Shown here in pieces: positions 43,406-52,147 of a stretch of 55,896 nucleotides of DNA. The stretch's first letter is position 1. Each line of letters begins with the position of its first letter. Source of the DNA: Candidatus Acetatifactor stercoripullorum. GTDB lineage: Bacteria; Bacillota; Clostridia; Lachnospirales; Lachnospiraceae. The stretch lies in contig DXGH01000065.1 in NCBI GenBank assembly GCA_019114005.1, positions 1 to 55,896 of the forward strand, written 5' to 3'. The position numbers and the translations under genes are program-made. The notes beneath the pieces are model-generated. The model did not search any database. It worked only from the letters and a program-made list of their open reading frames with translations, and was not told where the DNA came from.

Positions 43406-43417
43406 GAACATTTGTTC
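43406..43417. promoter_or_regulatory. LexA/SOS-box-like palindrome
   Basis: GAACATTTGTTC fits the Gram-positive LexA box GAAC-N4-GTTC exactly, in the context A-GAACATTTGTTC-G. It is about 240 bp upstream of the uvrB start supplied by the island. uvrB is a classical SOS gene, but the distance from the identified promoter is large, so a second promoter or a different target is possible. Confidence 0.5.
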
Positions 43418-43511
43418 GTGCTATACAACTATCGGAAGATACTCGTCAACTACGATTTTGCAAAGACCATAAAAGTAGAATTTCAATCAATAGCTTCATT
43501 ACCATTTTCTA

Positions 43512-44132
43512 TTACCCTTCTGCCTTCATTGCAGTAACACACAACCAACCTTTTCCATTCTCATGTAACTTAATATCAGTAAAACCAGCCTTTTCTAAAT
43601 ACTCTTTTATCTGCTCAGCAGTATAAATCACCATGCCCTCAATCATCTTGGTCCATTTTTCATCAGCCTGATTCTTTCCGCAAGACTCATTACATATCAA
43701 AAAGGTTCCACCCACTTTTAGAACCTTGTATACCTGTGCAAAGGCCTTCTCCAGCCCTGGCCAAAAATATACAGTTTCAAAAGCAGTTACTGCATCAAAC
43801 TGTTCTTCGCTAAAGGGAAGCTCCATTACGCTTCCGCAAACGACTTCACATTTTCCGTGCTTTATTGCATCAGCATTTACCTTTCTTGACTTCTCCACAC
43901 TTACTTCCGAGTAATCAATTCCTTTTACCATTCCCTTGGTACACTTTTTCAGCATATAGGCAATATTAGCACCACCCCCACAACCTATATCAAGTACCGT
44001 ATCTGTTTCTTTCAGTTTAAGAAATTCAAATCCCCATTCTGCCATTTTTGCATGACCACTATTCATCATATTTACCATTATTTTGCCGCCCAGTCCTTGG
44101 GGTTTACATGTATTTTGAAAAAATTTCGACAT
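43512..44132 (-). CDS. Class I SAM-dependent methyltransferase
   Basis: The 206-aa protein has motif I VLDIGCGGGANIAYM, an acidic post-I residue in GMVKGIDYSEVSVE, and GSVMELPFSEEQFDAVTAFETVYFW then VLKVGGTFLICNE, a UbiE/Methyltransf_11 pattern. The substrate is unknown; this family methylates small molecules or quinone-type rings. AAGGAGG precedes the start. It is the last gene of the island's leftward operon, 15 bp after a membrane protein. Confidence 0.88.
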   Translation of the reverse strand: MSKFFQNTCKPQGLGGKIMVNMMNSGHAKMAEWGFEFLKLKETDTVLDIGCGGGANIAYMLKKCTKGMVKGIDYSEVSVEKSRKVNADAIKHGKCEVVCGSVMELPFSEEQFDAVTAFETVYFWPGLEKAFAQVYKVLKVGGTFLICNESCGKNQADEKWTKMIEGMVIYTAEQIKEYLEKAGFTDIKLHENGKGWLCVTAMKAEG

Positions 44133-44147
44133 ATCTATATCCTCCTT

Positions 44148-44642
44148 CTAGCCAATCCAGACGCAAACAGCCGCAATTACCGCACACACACAAGGAAATG
44201 CTACTATCTGCATCACTTGTTCCTTTTTATTAAATCCAAAACGCTTATAGCCTTTACTACCTCTCGTTTCTGGAAAGAAATGTTGAAAAAACTGAGTTTT
44301 AGTAATAAGCCACCAATCCAACACAACAACATCAAACAACTTAAACCCAAACAAGATGATCATATATCTTAAAAATATTTCCCAAAATCCATACCCACGG
44401 CAGATTCCTTCATAGCCTGCGTAAACAGAAATTCCAATCGCAAACAGCACTCCCAAAATATACGCAGTAAAGCCAATTATCATTCTCCATAATGGCGGAT
44501 TGGGATGATCCTTAGTTTCCTCTTTTAATTCCTGTGGCATAGTTTTCATAACCACCTTAGCGGGAAGATTTCCTACTCCGACTAAAATTACAATCAATAT
44601 ATCCGCTATCATCAGTAACGTTAAAATTACAGTTATTATCAT
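44148..44642 (-). CDS. Small four-helix membrane protein, unknown
   Basis: The protein (about 164 aa from ATG 44642) has helices near MIITVILTLLMIADILIVILVGVG, MIIGFTAYILGVLFAIGISVYAG, IFLRYMIILFGFKLFDVVVLDW and MQIVAFPCVCAVIAAVCVWIG. Conserved-looking polar spots are LDWWLITKTQFFQHFFPETRGSKGYKRFGFNKKEQVM. A broken paralogue lies at 45493-45988 with matching VLLDW, FFPHFYAETKEVLGCHLFGYSKK and AFPFISAIIAWIC. The start lies inside the upstream hydrolase frame, suggesting a deletion brought them together. The function is unknown; the invariant Trp/His/Glu patch may bind a ligand. Confidence 0.75.
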   Translation of the reverse strand: MIITVILTLLMIADILIVILVGVGNLPAKVVMKTMPQELKEETKDHPNPPLWRMIIGFTAYILGVLFAIGISVYAGYEGICRGYGFWEIFLRYMIILFGFKLFDVVVLDWWLITKTQFFQHFFPETRGSKGYKRFGFNKKEQVMQIVAFPCVCAVIAAVCVWIG

Positions 44643-45468
44643 AATACATCCCTGCACCAATCTCCAAAGTTACCTTTACATCATATTTTTCCAATGCTGC
44701 CTTGATAGATTCTGCCGCAGCAGTAAATACCTCATCTCCCCCAAAGCTCAAGTACACATCACGCAGTCCTGTATAATCTCCGAGTTGAAGATACTTCATA
44801 TAATCGGGTACCTCTCTGCCACCAGTCATTCCTTCCCAAACGGCCAGTGTTCCCTTCTGACTCATGATAACATCCGTCTTATCCAAAACTTCTGCTTTCC
44901 TTCTTTCTTCCTCTGTTAACAGTAAAGTTCCCGGGGAGGAAGCATATATTTTGCCAGGCATAGGAAGTTTTTCTCCCTTGGCATTGATATGAGATATTAA
45001 TCCAAGTGCCAGGTTTCCTCCTGATGAACCTCCCAGAAAATATATATTTTTCGGTTTGTATTTTTCCAATGCCTTTTTATAAAGCTCATACAACATTTCA
45101 TATGTATCAGGCAATGTATGACCGGTCAAAACCAAAGGATAATAGGGCAATACAAAATCTATATTGCATTGCTTGGCCAATTTGATTAGCCCCTTTGCCT
45201 GTCTGGGCTTTGGGTATTTCAACATCCCACCGCCTACCAGATAAAAGCAAAGTCTGCGATTTTCTTTTTTATGCTTATACCATACTACAGTAGAATCTGC
45301 CACCTGAGCAGTTTCTATATCCAGCTCTGCATCTGACATGTTGGGAATCACCACACCCTTATATGCCTTTCGAAAAAGTTTTTGGCTCTTTTCAGGCGGC
45401 AGCGCCATAATTTTTTGCATCTTTAACACTTTAAACATTTTTAGTAAAAATTTGTACTTAAATGACAT
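44557..45468 (-). CDS. Alpha/beta hydrolase (HSL-type esterase), C-terminus replaced, probably inactive
   Basis: The protein has an HSL-family-like FYLVGGGMLKYPKPRQAKG (oxyanion region), the nucleophile in FLGGSSGGNLALGLI, and the acid region VYLSFGGDEVFTAAAESIKAAL. Family members then show G-M-x-H with the catalytic His; here the sequence reads LEIGAGMYYDNNCNF and runs out of frame through the next gene's start for ~85 bp before stopping. The His is therefore missing. I infer a deletion fused the hydrolase to the upstream part of the membrane-protein gene. AAGGAGA supports ATG 45468, with 45474 possible. Confidence 0.7.
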   Translation of the reverse strand: MSFKYKFLLKMFKVLKMQKIMALPPEKSQKLFRKAYKGVVIPNMSDAELDIETAQVADSTVVWYKHKKENRRLCFYLVGGGMLKYPKPRQAKGLIKLAKQCNIDFVLPYYPLVLTGHTLPDTYEMLYELYKKALEKYKPKNIYFLGGSSGGNLALGLISHINAKGEKLPMPGKIYASSPGTLLLTEEERRKAEVLDKTDVIMSQKGTLAVWEGMTGGREVPDYMKYLQLGDYTGLRDVYLSFGGDEVFTAAAESIKAALEKYDVKVTLEIGAGMYYDNNCNFNVTDDSGYIDCNFSRSRKSSR

Positions 45469-45492
45469 AACCATTATCTCCTTGTATATGTC

Positions 45493-45988
45493 TTAAAACA
45501 AAGTGCATATCCATGCTATTATCGCTGAAATAAATGGAAATGCTATTATGTGCATCAAATGTGTCTTCTTGCTATATCCAAACAAATGACAACCGAGCAC
45601 TTCTTTGGTCTCGGCATAAAAATGCGGAAAGAAGTTAAAACCTGCGTTACACAACAAAACCCAGTCAAAGAACAAGATATCGTAGGCTTTTAATAAAAGA
45701 AGCATTATTAAAAAGCGTACGAAGAACTGAACAAATCCATAGCCTTCCTGTATTCCGGCTACAGCACCTATTACGATTGCACCAAGCATCATAAGAATAG
45801 ATATCACGGCATGAACCACCCCAGCGCATAAGCTCCCGGAAACCGTTCATCATAAGGCTTAACCACATCCAGCACCTCCTTGGGCCCGATGTAAAGAAAC
45901 GCTTATCCTGAATAAAGCCGACACCTGATAAAAGCATCAGGAAAAGCCCCACCATCATCATTATCGCAAGTAAAATTGTAAGTGTCAT
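45493..45988 (-). pseudogene. Frameshifted paralogue of the small membrane protein
   Basis: The reading frame starts MTLTILLAIMMMVGLFLMLLSGVGFIQDKRFFTS, shifts to PKEVLDVVKPYDERFPGAYALGWFM, then shifts again to HAVISILMMLGAIVIGAVAGIQEGYGFVQFF and continues to ...AFPFISAIIAWICTLF. Joined, it aligns with the intact protein at 44148-44642 across its length, notably in the LFGYSKKTHLMHIIAFP region. Two frameshifts (near 45890 and 45820) break it. It is a tandem duplicate that has decayed. Confidence 0.75.
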
Positions 45989-46001
45989 TTTTATTTTTCT
46001 C

Positions 46002-46796
46002 CTATTTCTTCCCGTATATCAGTCCTACACCTTTTATCATCCAGGGCGCAGTAACAAATTTCGGAATAAATTCTTCCTTCTCTACATTGCCAATATAATG
46101 TATTTCTGCAATTCCCTCTGCTTTAAGTTCCTCAATAAATGCATTCATATCTCCGTACAATGCTTTTTGCTCGAACATATCCTGAAAAGCAAAGGATCCG
46201 CCTTTCTTAACCACACGTAAAGCTTCTCTTACTACCTGACGTTTATCTGACTGACTGCGAACCTCATGGAATACAAAATTACTAACTGCCACATCAAAGC
46301 TTTCGGTGGCAAACTCCATATTTCCTGCGTCTCCTTTTCGAAACTTAATTCTATCAGCTACCCCTTCCGCCTCTGCATTATTCTCACACTGTTCCTTTGC
46401 ATAGCTCCATTCTGCTCCCCAATAATCCATTCCGATTAAGTTTGCATTTGGATATGCTTTAGCACACCGAATAGTCAATGCTCCGGCTCCACAGCCTATA
46501 TCAAGTAATGTACCATCCCCATCCCATTTCATATGGTCAACTAAATACTGATGTACCTTTCCCATCATTCCGCCCTTGTTGAAATCAAAGATATCTCTAC
46601 ATTTCTTCATATACAAAGTAAATAAAATCATCACAATCAAAAGAATACCAAGCATTACTGCCGGAATCTTAAATTGCAAAGCAATACATACTACAGTAAG
46701 TAATGATACTACCGCTATCGCCACGCCACAAGTCTTCATCATTGCAGCCGGAACCCAATTTCCATAGTTTGTATTCTTATTGCCCATCTTTATCAT
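46002..46796 (-). CDS. Membrane-anchored class I SAM methyltransferase
   Basis: The 264-aa protein has two N-terminal hydrophobic helices (TCGVAIAVVSLLTVVCIALQF and AVMLGILLIVMILFTLYM), then a Rossmann domain with LLDIGCGAGALTIRCAKAYPNANLIGMDYW, KGDAGNMEFATESFDVAVSNFVFHEV and ALRVVKKGGSFAFQDMF. Anchoring near the membrane suggests a lipophilic substrate. AAAGG lies 11-14 bases before ATG 46796; ATG 46787 is possible. It follows feoC by 19 bp, linking it to the iron genes. Confidence 0.85.
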   Translation of the reverse strand: MIKMGNKNTNYGNWVPAAMMKTCGVAIAVVSLLTVVCIALQFKIPAVMLGILLIVMILFTLYMKKCRDIFDFNKGGMMGKVHQYLVDHMKWDGDGTLLDIGCGAGALTIRCAKAYPNANLIGMDYWGAEWSYAKEQCENNAEAEGVADRIKFRKGDAGNMEFATESFDVAVSNFVFHEVRSQSDKRQVVREALRVVKKGGSFAFQDMFEQKALYGDMNAFIEELKAEGIAEIHYIGNVEKEEFIPKFVTAPWMIKGVGLIYGKK

Positions 46797-46815
46797 ATCA
46801 TTATCTACCTTTCTC

Positions 46816-47067
46816 TTATCCCATCAATATTCTTTCCCAAAATACTACCTCCACACTATGCTTCGCCTGATTACAGCCCTTGCATTTTTTACAATTTCCG
46901 CCGCATTGTTCAGACGCATTCATCACTGTTTTCTTTACCAGCCCCAGTTGCTCATAGCGTTCCAGCTGTGCCTCAACCATCTCAACTGATGTGTTAAGTA
47001 TATCTGCAATCTGCGCTGTGGAACGTATTTCTTTGCTATCCAAGACATCAAGTAATGACATTTTCAT
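46816..47067 (-). CDS. feoC: FeoC-like regulator with Cys cluster
   Basis: The 83-aa protein MKMSLLDVLDSKEIRSTAQIADILNTSVEMVEAQLERYEQLGLVKK has a winged-helix N-terminus, followed by the Cys-rich loop CGGNCKKCKGC, fitting Fe-S-binding FeoC. It starts 7 bp after feoB. FeoC in other bacteria modulates FeoB or senses iron/oxygen. GAGGCGG precedes ATG 47067; the frame is open to 47094 inside feoB. Confidence 0.82.
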   Translation of the reverse strand: MKMSLLDVLDSKEIRSTAQIADILNTSVEMVEAQLERYEQLGLVKKTVMNASEQCGGNCKKCKGCNQAKHSVEVVFWERILMG

Positions 47068-47074
47068 AACCGCC

Positions 47075-49075
47075 TCACATAAATAAATTCGCAATATGAT
47101 ATGTAATTCCCGAAAGAATCAGTGCTGTCACAACATAATACAGGGCAATGCGTACCGTCCACTTTAAAGAATGACTCTCCTGATAAGTGGATGCAATGGC
47201 AACTACACACGGAACATTAAAGGTTACTGCTACAATCAATGCCAGACCTTCTGCCCTTGAGATAGATGCTGCCATAATTTCTGTAATATTTGCATCTGCA
47301 GACGCTACCTTGGTAGCCATCTCAATAATGGAACCATCGCCTGTGTAAATAGCACTGAATACACCCAAAACGCCTTCCTTGGAAATCATGGAAGCTATGA
47401 ATGCCATAAAGGATTGCCAGCTCAGGCCAAATACCTTGGTCACAGGTTCAATTGTTTCTCCTATTCTCTGCAAGATACTAGCCTCACCCGCAACAAAGGA
47501 ATAAGAAAGTAACCAGAACACAGCCGAGATAACAACTACCACTCTAAATGCCTTTTTGAAGGTTCCCCAAACATTGCCAAAAGTTGTTCGAATAAGGTCT
47601 TTCCAACGCGGCTTATGATAAGGGGGAAGTTCCATAATCAATCCCACTCTATTTTCCTTTGGACTTAAGGTTCTTCCAAAAACCTTCGCAGTCACAAACA
47701 TATGTAAAAACATCAGTGCAAACAAAAATACCATTACAAGTACACTTCCTGAGCCGAAAAACGCAGTAGCAAGCGTCGGTACAACTGAGAAAATCGCACC
47801 GCATGGCACTGCCCATACCAAAGCCATTGTAAGAAGCTTCTGCCCCCAGTTATCAAGGACTCTTGCACCGGCTGCTCCTCCCATGGTACAACCAAAGCCC
47901 ATAAGCAAAGGCATCACTGATTTACCCTGCAATCCAAGCTTATTCATGGTGTTGTCAAACACATAGGAAACACGCGCCATATATCCTACCTGCTCAATAT
48001 ATCCGAACACCAGATTTACGCCAAACACAAAGCCTACCATGGCAATTACCCAGCCAAGTGGGGTACACACAGATGTATTTATCAGGCTGGCCAGCCAGTC
48101 AGGACCACCCACTGAAAATACAATGGATCTTACCAGGGACGAAAGCGGAGGTATCATCGCAAAACCAATTCCCATAAAAGGAGCCGCCACCACCATAGAA
48201 CCACAGAGTGCCGCCAGAACAATACCGATAGCAATCCATTTTCCTTTTGTCTTACTGATTGCCGCACGGTCAAACTTTGTCAAAATCTCTGATGTAGCCT
48301 TGGTCTTTGATACCGCTCCCTCAATCAACTTTCCAATCCAAGCAAACTTACAATCACTTGTTATAAGGCTACCGTTTTTAGCTTTTTCCATAAAGTTAGA
48401 TATCACATTTTTATTATCCAACATATCTGCAACAACCTTATCACCATCCATAAGCTTTGCAGCAAGCCACTGTGCAGAATACTGTCCGATTCCTCCCTCC
48501 GGAACCAATGTAAGCACTTCCTGATATAAGTCGTTTTCTTCATATAATTCAAATAAATCATCTGCAATAAGGTATCTTGGTTGCTTTATTGCCGCTTCCA
48601 ACACCCTATAAAACTTGTCATATTCTTTACGTTCCGGTGCCACCATTCCAACTACCGGAATACCTAGTTTTTCTTCAAGCACCTTCACATCAACCGCTCT
48701 GCCCTTTTGCATAGCAACATCCGTCATGGTAAGTACAAGCATTGCAGGAGTATTGATACCTACATAATCTGCAAGCATAAAAAGACTACGCTCTAACTGA
48801 GACGCATCTGCAAGAATACACACCAGCTCTGCCTCTCCTGATGCAATATAATTACGTGTTACAACCTCCTCGTCAGAATTAGCAGAAAGGCTGTAGGACC
48901 CCGGAAGGTCTGCAACCGTATATGTTGTTCCATTATAGCTGAATGTTCCCTCTTTTTTCTCTACCGTTTTGCCCGGCCAGTTGCCCACATGCTGACGGGA
49001 ACCGGTAAGATTGTTAAAAATTGTTGATTTGCCTGAATTAGGCTGACCAAGAAGTGCTATTTTTCTCTCTGCCAT
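47075..49075 (-). CDS. feoB: Ferrous iron transporter B
   Basis: The 666-aa protein has a GTPase domain (G1 LLGQPNSGKSTIFN, G3 VADLPGSYSLSANSDEEVVTRNYI, G4 LTMTDVAMQKG), a GDI-like spacer, and a membrane domain with two Gate-type halves, including MPLLMGFGCTMGGAAGARVLDN, VFWLLSYSF and SKEGVLGVFSAI. It takes up Fe2+ across the inner membrane. Its ATG abuts the feoA stop and uses GGAGGTGAT within feoA as RBS, so the two are tightly coupled. The G4 motif reads T-x-x-D rather than N-x-x-D, seen as LTMTDVA. Confidence 0.95.
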   Translation of the reverse strand: MAERKIALLGQPNSGKSTIFNNLTGSRQHVGNWPGKTVEKKEGTFSYNGTTYTVADLPGSYSLSANSDEEVVTRNYIASGEAELVCILADASQLERSLFMLADYVGINTPAMLVLTMTDVAMQKGRAVDVKVLEEKLGIPVVGMVAPERKEYDKFYRVLEAAIKQPRYLIADDLFELYEENDLYQEVLTLVPEGGIGQYSAQWLAAKLMDGDKVVADMLDNKNVISNFMEKAKNGSLITSDCKFAWIGKLIEGAVSKTKATSEILTKFDRAAISKTKGKWIAIGIVLAALCGSMVVAAPFMGIGFAMIPPLSSLVRSIVFSVGGPDWLASLINTSVCTPLGWVIAMVGFVFGVNLVFGYIEQVGYMARVSYVFDNTMNKLGLQGKSVMPLLMGFGCTMGGAAGARVLDNWGQKLLTMALVWAVPCGAIFSVVPTLATAFFGSGSVLVMVFLFALMFLHMFVTAKVFGRTLSPKENRVGLIMELPPYHKPRWKDLIRTTFGNVWGTFKKAFRVVVVISAVFWLLSYSFVAGEASILQRIGETIEPVTKVFGLSWQSFMAFIASMISKEGVLGVFSAIYTGDGSIIEMATKVASADANITEIMAASISRAEGLALIVAVTFNVPCVVAIASTYQESHSLKWTVRIALYYVVTALILSGITYHIANLFM

Positions 49076-49300
49076 TTATATCACCTCCACCATAATCTGT
49101 GTACTTTCATTTCTGTTTAATGCAATCATGGTATCTCTACCATATACCAGAACCGGACTTGGTTTTACATTTTGTAACATCTCCACCTCGCAACCAATAC
49201 TCAGTCCAATGGATGTCACTCTGGTAAGATAACGTTTGTCGCCGTTAATAGCAACGATTTTTGCTTTCTGCCCTTCTGAAAGCTCTGTTAGTTTTTTCAT
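49076..49300 (-). CDS. feoA: Ferrous iron transport protein A
   Basis: The 74-aa SH3-like protein (KKLTELSEGQKAKIVAINGD...YLTRVTSIGLSIGCEVEML...YGRDTMIALNRNESTQIMVEVI) matches FeoA in length and motif. It helps FeoB function in the cytoplasm. AAAGGAGAC is the RBS. An operator-like repeat lies 30-47 bp upstream. Confidence 0.93.
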   Translation of the reverse strand: MKKLTELSEGQKAKIVAINGDKRYLTRVTSIGLSIGCEVEMLQNVKPSPVLVYGRDTMIALNRNESTQIMVEVI

Positions 49301-49329
49301 AATGTTTTTGTCTCCTTTAATTATTGTTG

Positions 49330-49380
49330 GTTAGCCAAAGCTAACCCATATGTAAAATTATATGAGGCTTTACGCCCCAT
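49330..49380 (-). promoter_or_regulatory. feoA promoter with DtxR-type inverted repeat
   Basis: Minus-strand -10 TATAAT lies at 49363-49358. Just downstream GGTTAGC (49330 side) and GCTAACC form a 7-bp perfect inverted repeat with a 4-base centre at 49330-49347, similar in style to DtxR/IdeR operators (TTAG-x-TTAG-x-CTAA-type half sites). A second imperfect repeat (TATATG-A-GGC / GCC-CATATA) overlaps the -10/-35 area. Binding of an iron-loaded repressor here would shut off feoABC. Confidence 0.6.
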
Positions 49381-49421
49381 ATAAGCTATGTTTTAAGTTG
49401 CATTCAATACTTTCTATATAT

Positions 49422-50342
49422 TTACCATTGTTCCAACACTTTTGTCAGCCTCTTATCAATATCAAGTCGGGTTTTCTTACATTCTTTCTTATGCTGTCTT
49501 CCTGCTTTAAATGCCAGACTGACTAGTAACCCCGCCCCCACAGGAAATACCTTTTTAAGCATTCCTTCCGGAAATGCAAAATGTGTTCCATGTTCATACG
49601 TCCATGCTTCATATTCACAATCATGCGGCAAACTTTCCAAGCGTTGTACCATTCTTCGAATATACTTGCAAGTGTCCCAAAGCGCATCATCCTCTGCACC
49701 TACCATAATCAACTTGCCTTTGATATTTTCCACTTTGATTTTAGCTTCTTCCCGTAGCGGAAATCGGCGCTCTGATTCATCAAACATCTGTCTGGAAGCA
49801 ATAAAATTGCCACTCTCTTTAGATTCTTTTTTTATCATCTTCCAATATTCAGGATGACGATATGCGTATTGCAAATATGGAAGTTGTTTACCTTGATATG
49901 TAAGACTGGATTCATTATCTCCGGGACGCTCATGCGCACCATCTAATCCGTCCTGATAGAAAGCTTCCATTACAAAGTCCGATGGACACCATGCACAAGT
50001 CAATGTAATGTCCGAGAAATAAGATGCTGCTACTAATGCAAGCATTCCTGTAGTAGAAGCTCCTCCGATGCCAATCTTTTGATTGCCCTTGACTTTTAAA
50101 TAAGTAATCACTTTTTCGAAGCGTTCTAATGGATAACTGTGATGTCCATAATCTTTAGGATTCGGAGACATGGTCATCACGTTGCACTCTTTCTCTAGCA
50201 TCCATTTTGCCCCTCCTATTGCCAAGGTATCATTAGCATCATCTCCAAGCATTAAGATTACCGCCCTGTTACAGGGCTTTTCATTTTCGAAATACACACC
50301 GTAAAATCCATCTTTTTCTACATTAAAATATTCCTTTTTCAT
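49422..50342 (-). CDS. Alpha/beta hydrolase, BAAT/acyl-thioesterase-like
   Basis: The 306-aa protein has a beta strand AVILMLGDDAND, then GIGGASTTGMLALVAASYF with the nucleophile Ser, an acid region LIMVGAEDDALWDTCKYIRRMVQRL, and His in YEHGTHFAFPEGML. These are the arrangement of the BAAT C-terminal-like hydrolases. The GAST-x-G elbow is a variant of GxSxG. The insertion before the cap is long. It is a relative of the broken hydrolase at 51236-52147. The substrate is unknown. It precedes feoA by 121 bp. Confidence 0.8.
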   Translation of the reverse strand: MKKEYFNVEKDGFYGVYFENEKPCNRAVILMLGDDANDTLAIGGAKWMLEKECNVMTMSPNPKDYGHHSYPLERFEKVITYLKVKGNQKIGIGGASTTGMLALVAASYFSDITLTCAWCPSDFVMEAFYQDGLDGAHERPGDNESSLTYQGKQLPYLQYAYRHPEYWKMIKKESKESGNFIASRQMFDESERRFPLREEAKIKVENIKGKLIMVGAEDDALWDTCKYIRRMVQRLESLPHDCEYEAWTYEHGTHFAFPEGMLKKVFPVGAGLLVSLAFKAGRQHKKECKKTRLDIDKRLTKVLEQW

Positions 50343-50366
50343 AAATTTCTCCCTGGGAAATCTCAG

Positions 50367-51203
50367 TTATTCCTTAAATATAATCTCTATCATCTGACAA
50401 CGCTTAGTTCTATCCACAAAACGGAAGATGTAGTTAGCAATAAATCCGTAACGCTTATCAAGAGGTCTGTATCCTGTCATATAACCCTTGAGGATAACCT
50501 GTGCAAAATCATTACTCCAAGCTTTTAATTCAGACTCATCCTCAATACTGAAGTAAACACCTACACTGTCCATATCTGCTGACTCCAACCAGGTCTTTGC
50601 CATACTTTTTAAGCCGGTAGCATTGGTCGCGTCAAACACAATTTTTCCACCCTTAAACTGCTTTGCCATAGCCGTAAACAACTTCTTCACATCTTCCTTT
50701 TTGAAATAATAGAACACGCCGGACGCAAAGAACACAATACCGTCCTCTTCGTGATAATCTATCTGTTCAAACCACGAAAAATCCATAACATTTGCAGCAA
50801 TATTGGTTTCTCTCTCCCGCTCCGGTATCAGCTCATTTCGAACCGCTATTACGTCCGGGAAATCAATGTTGTAGCCTTTCGCAGTTCCATTATCAACCTG
50901 TCTGAAGGTGGTATCCAAACCACAACCGATATTTACCACGCAGGCATTGGGATGATTCTTCAAATAATCCCTGCATGCACTTGCCATATCGTATTGTCTG
51001 GTTGCACCCATAATGGCACCAATCTTCGCTTTCATCTTTCCGGGTGCTTTAAATTCATAATCCACTCGCTCAAACAATTCCTGGCAATCCCTGTCATTAA
51101 AAATATCTGGGTACATGTCCATTGCAAGTTTTCGCCCATATAAAGGAATCATCAACGTTTCCTGTACAGTACCTTTTTTGATTTTATATTTTTTGTTGCT
51201 CAT
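50367..51203 (-). CDS. Leucine-carboxyl-methyltransferase-like SAM methyltransferase
   Basis: The 278-aa protein has the LCM/Tcmp-like pattern: IPLYGRKLAMDMYPDIFND, RQYDMASACRDYLKNHPNACVVNIGCGLDTTFRQVDN, NIDFPDVIAVRNELIPE, and FFASGVFYYFKKEDVKKLF. Family members methylate small acids such as polyketide or peptide carboxylates (PF04072-type). It is one of three methyltransferases in the island. AGAGGG precedes the start. Confidence 0.87.
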   Translation of the reverse strand: MSNKKYKIKKGTVQETLMIPLYGRKLAMDMYPDIFNDRDCQELFERVDYEFKAPGKMKAKIGAIMGATRQYDMASACRDYLKNHPNACVVNIGCGLDTTFRQVDNGTAKGYNIDFPDVIAVRNELIPERERETNIAANVMDFSWFEQIDYHEEDGIVFFASGVFYYFKKEDVKKLFTAMAKQFKGGKIVFDATNATGLKSMAKTWLESADMDSVGVYFSIEDESELKAWSNDFAQVILKGYMTGYRPLDKRYGFIANYIFRFVDRTKRCQMIEIIFKE

Positions 51204-51235
51204 ACTTTATATCCCTCTGTCTATCCAAACTGTAT

Positions 51236-52147
51236 TTATGCGCAAATCCAATCAATAATTTCCTTCTCTGATTGTTCGAAATATGATATATTTTCTTTTC
51301 TGTATCTACCAAATGTTTTATACATAAGCCCAATAAGCGGAAGCATGCGATACAGTTTCTTTTCTCTTTCTCGATTAGGCATCAATCCATTTAAATGACT
51401 GCCATGAGGGTAAATAACCACCTTTACGTCCTTTTCATAATTCTTATCGTCCAAATATTTCTTCAAAGCCTTTACCGAATATTCTGCAGGCCACGCTTCA
51501 TCTTCATCGCCTGCAATCAACAGAATTCTGGCATTGGTTTTCTCTACCTGAAGCCAAGCTTTGCGTTCCACGTCTTTATCCTGATATGCCTTATAATATG
51601 CAGTCCACATACCCGTTACTTTGTGGGAAGCCGCCGGATGTTTTTGATATTTTCCTGCTTTTACCGCAGAAAGGTCTGCTCTTACAAATGGAACATCCTT
51701 CTCCTGCCATGCAGCTACACTATGCCCTGTCATAGTCTTCTTGTCCGCAAGAGTTCCTTCAAAAGGTATATGTGTAGGAGAAACCATAATCAGATTCTCC
51801 ATTCCTCCTATATACTGCGCCACAAGCACCGCAAAAATAGAGCCCATGGATTGTCCATAAACGCTGATATGCTCTATGTGCTTCTCATTCCTTAAATATT
51901 CTACTGCCGGAATAAACATCTCAAGTGGACACTGATTGGGAGATTGGGGAAGCCCCTCCGCTCCATAAAGTGATACCGACAGTCCTGTAATCCCATAATC
52001 TGCAAATCACTCCGCAAACTTTATTCCGGGAAGGATACTCTGTTCACCACCCATAATGATTAAAACTGCCTTGTCGCTTCCACCTTCCGGTTCCGCCAGA
52101 TGTCCCACAAATCCATGCTCTTTCATATTAAAATCTTCATGTCTCAT
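51236..52147 (-). pseudogene. BAAT-like alpha/beta hydrolase interrupted by one in-frame TGA
   Basis: The frame starts at ATG 52147 with GGAGAAAAAC upstream (MRHEDFNMKEHGFVGHLAEPEGG), reaches KFAE, then TGA at 52009-52007 (codon 47), and continues in the same frame FADYGITGLSVSLYGAEGLPQSPN to a full 303-codon hydrolase. The nucleophile lies in VYGQSMGSIFAVLVAQ, the acid in LLIAGDEDEAWPAEYSVKALKKYL and the His in YPHGSHLNGL. A single point mutation is the only lesion. The downstream open frame can restart at ATG 51919 but would lack the first strand. It aligns with the hydrolase at 49422-50342. Confidence 0.8.

Noticed and set aside
43327..43626. 99-aa plus-strand frame at the left end of the island
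   Set aside because: It runs into the methyltransferase gene antisense, lacks an RBS, and covers the inverted repeat and SOS-like box; no family resemblance.
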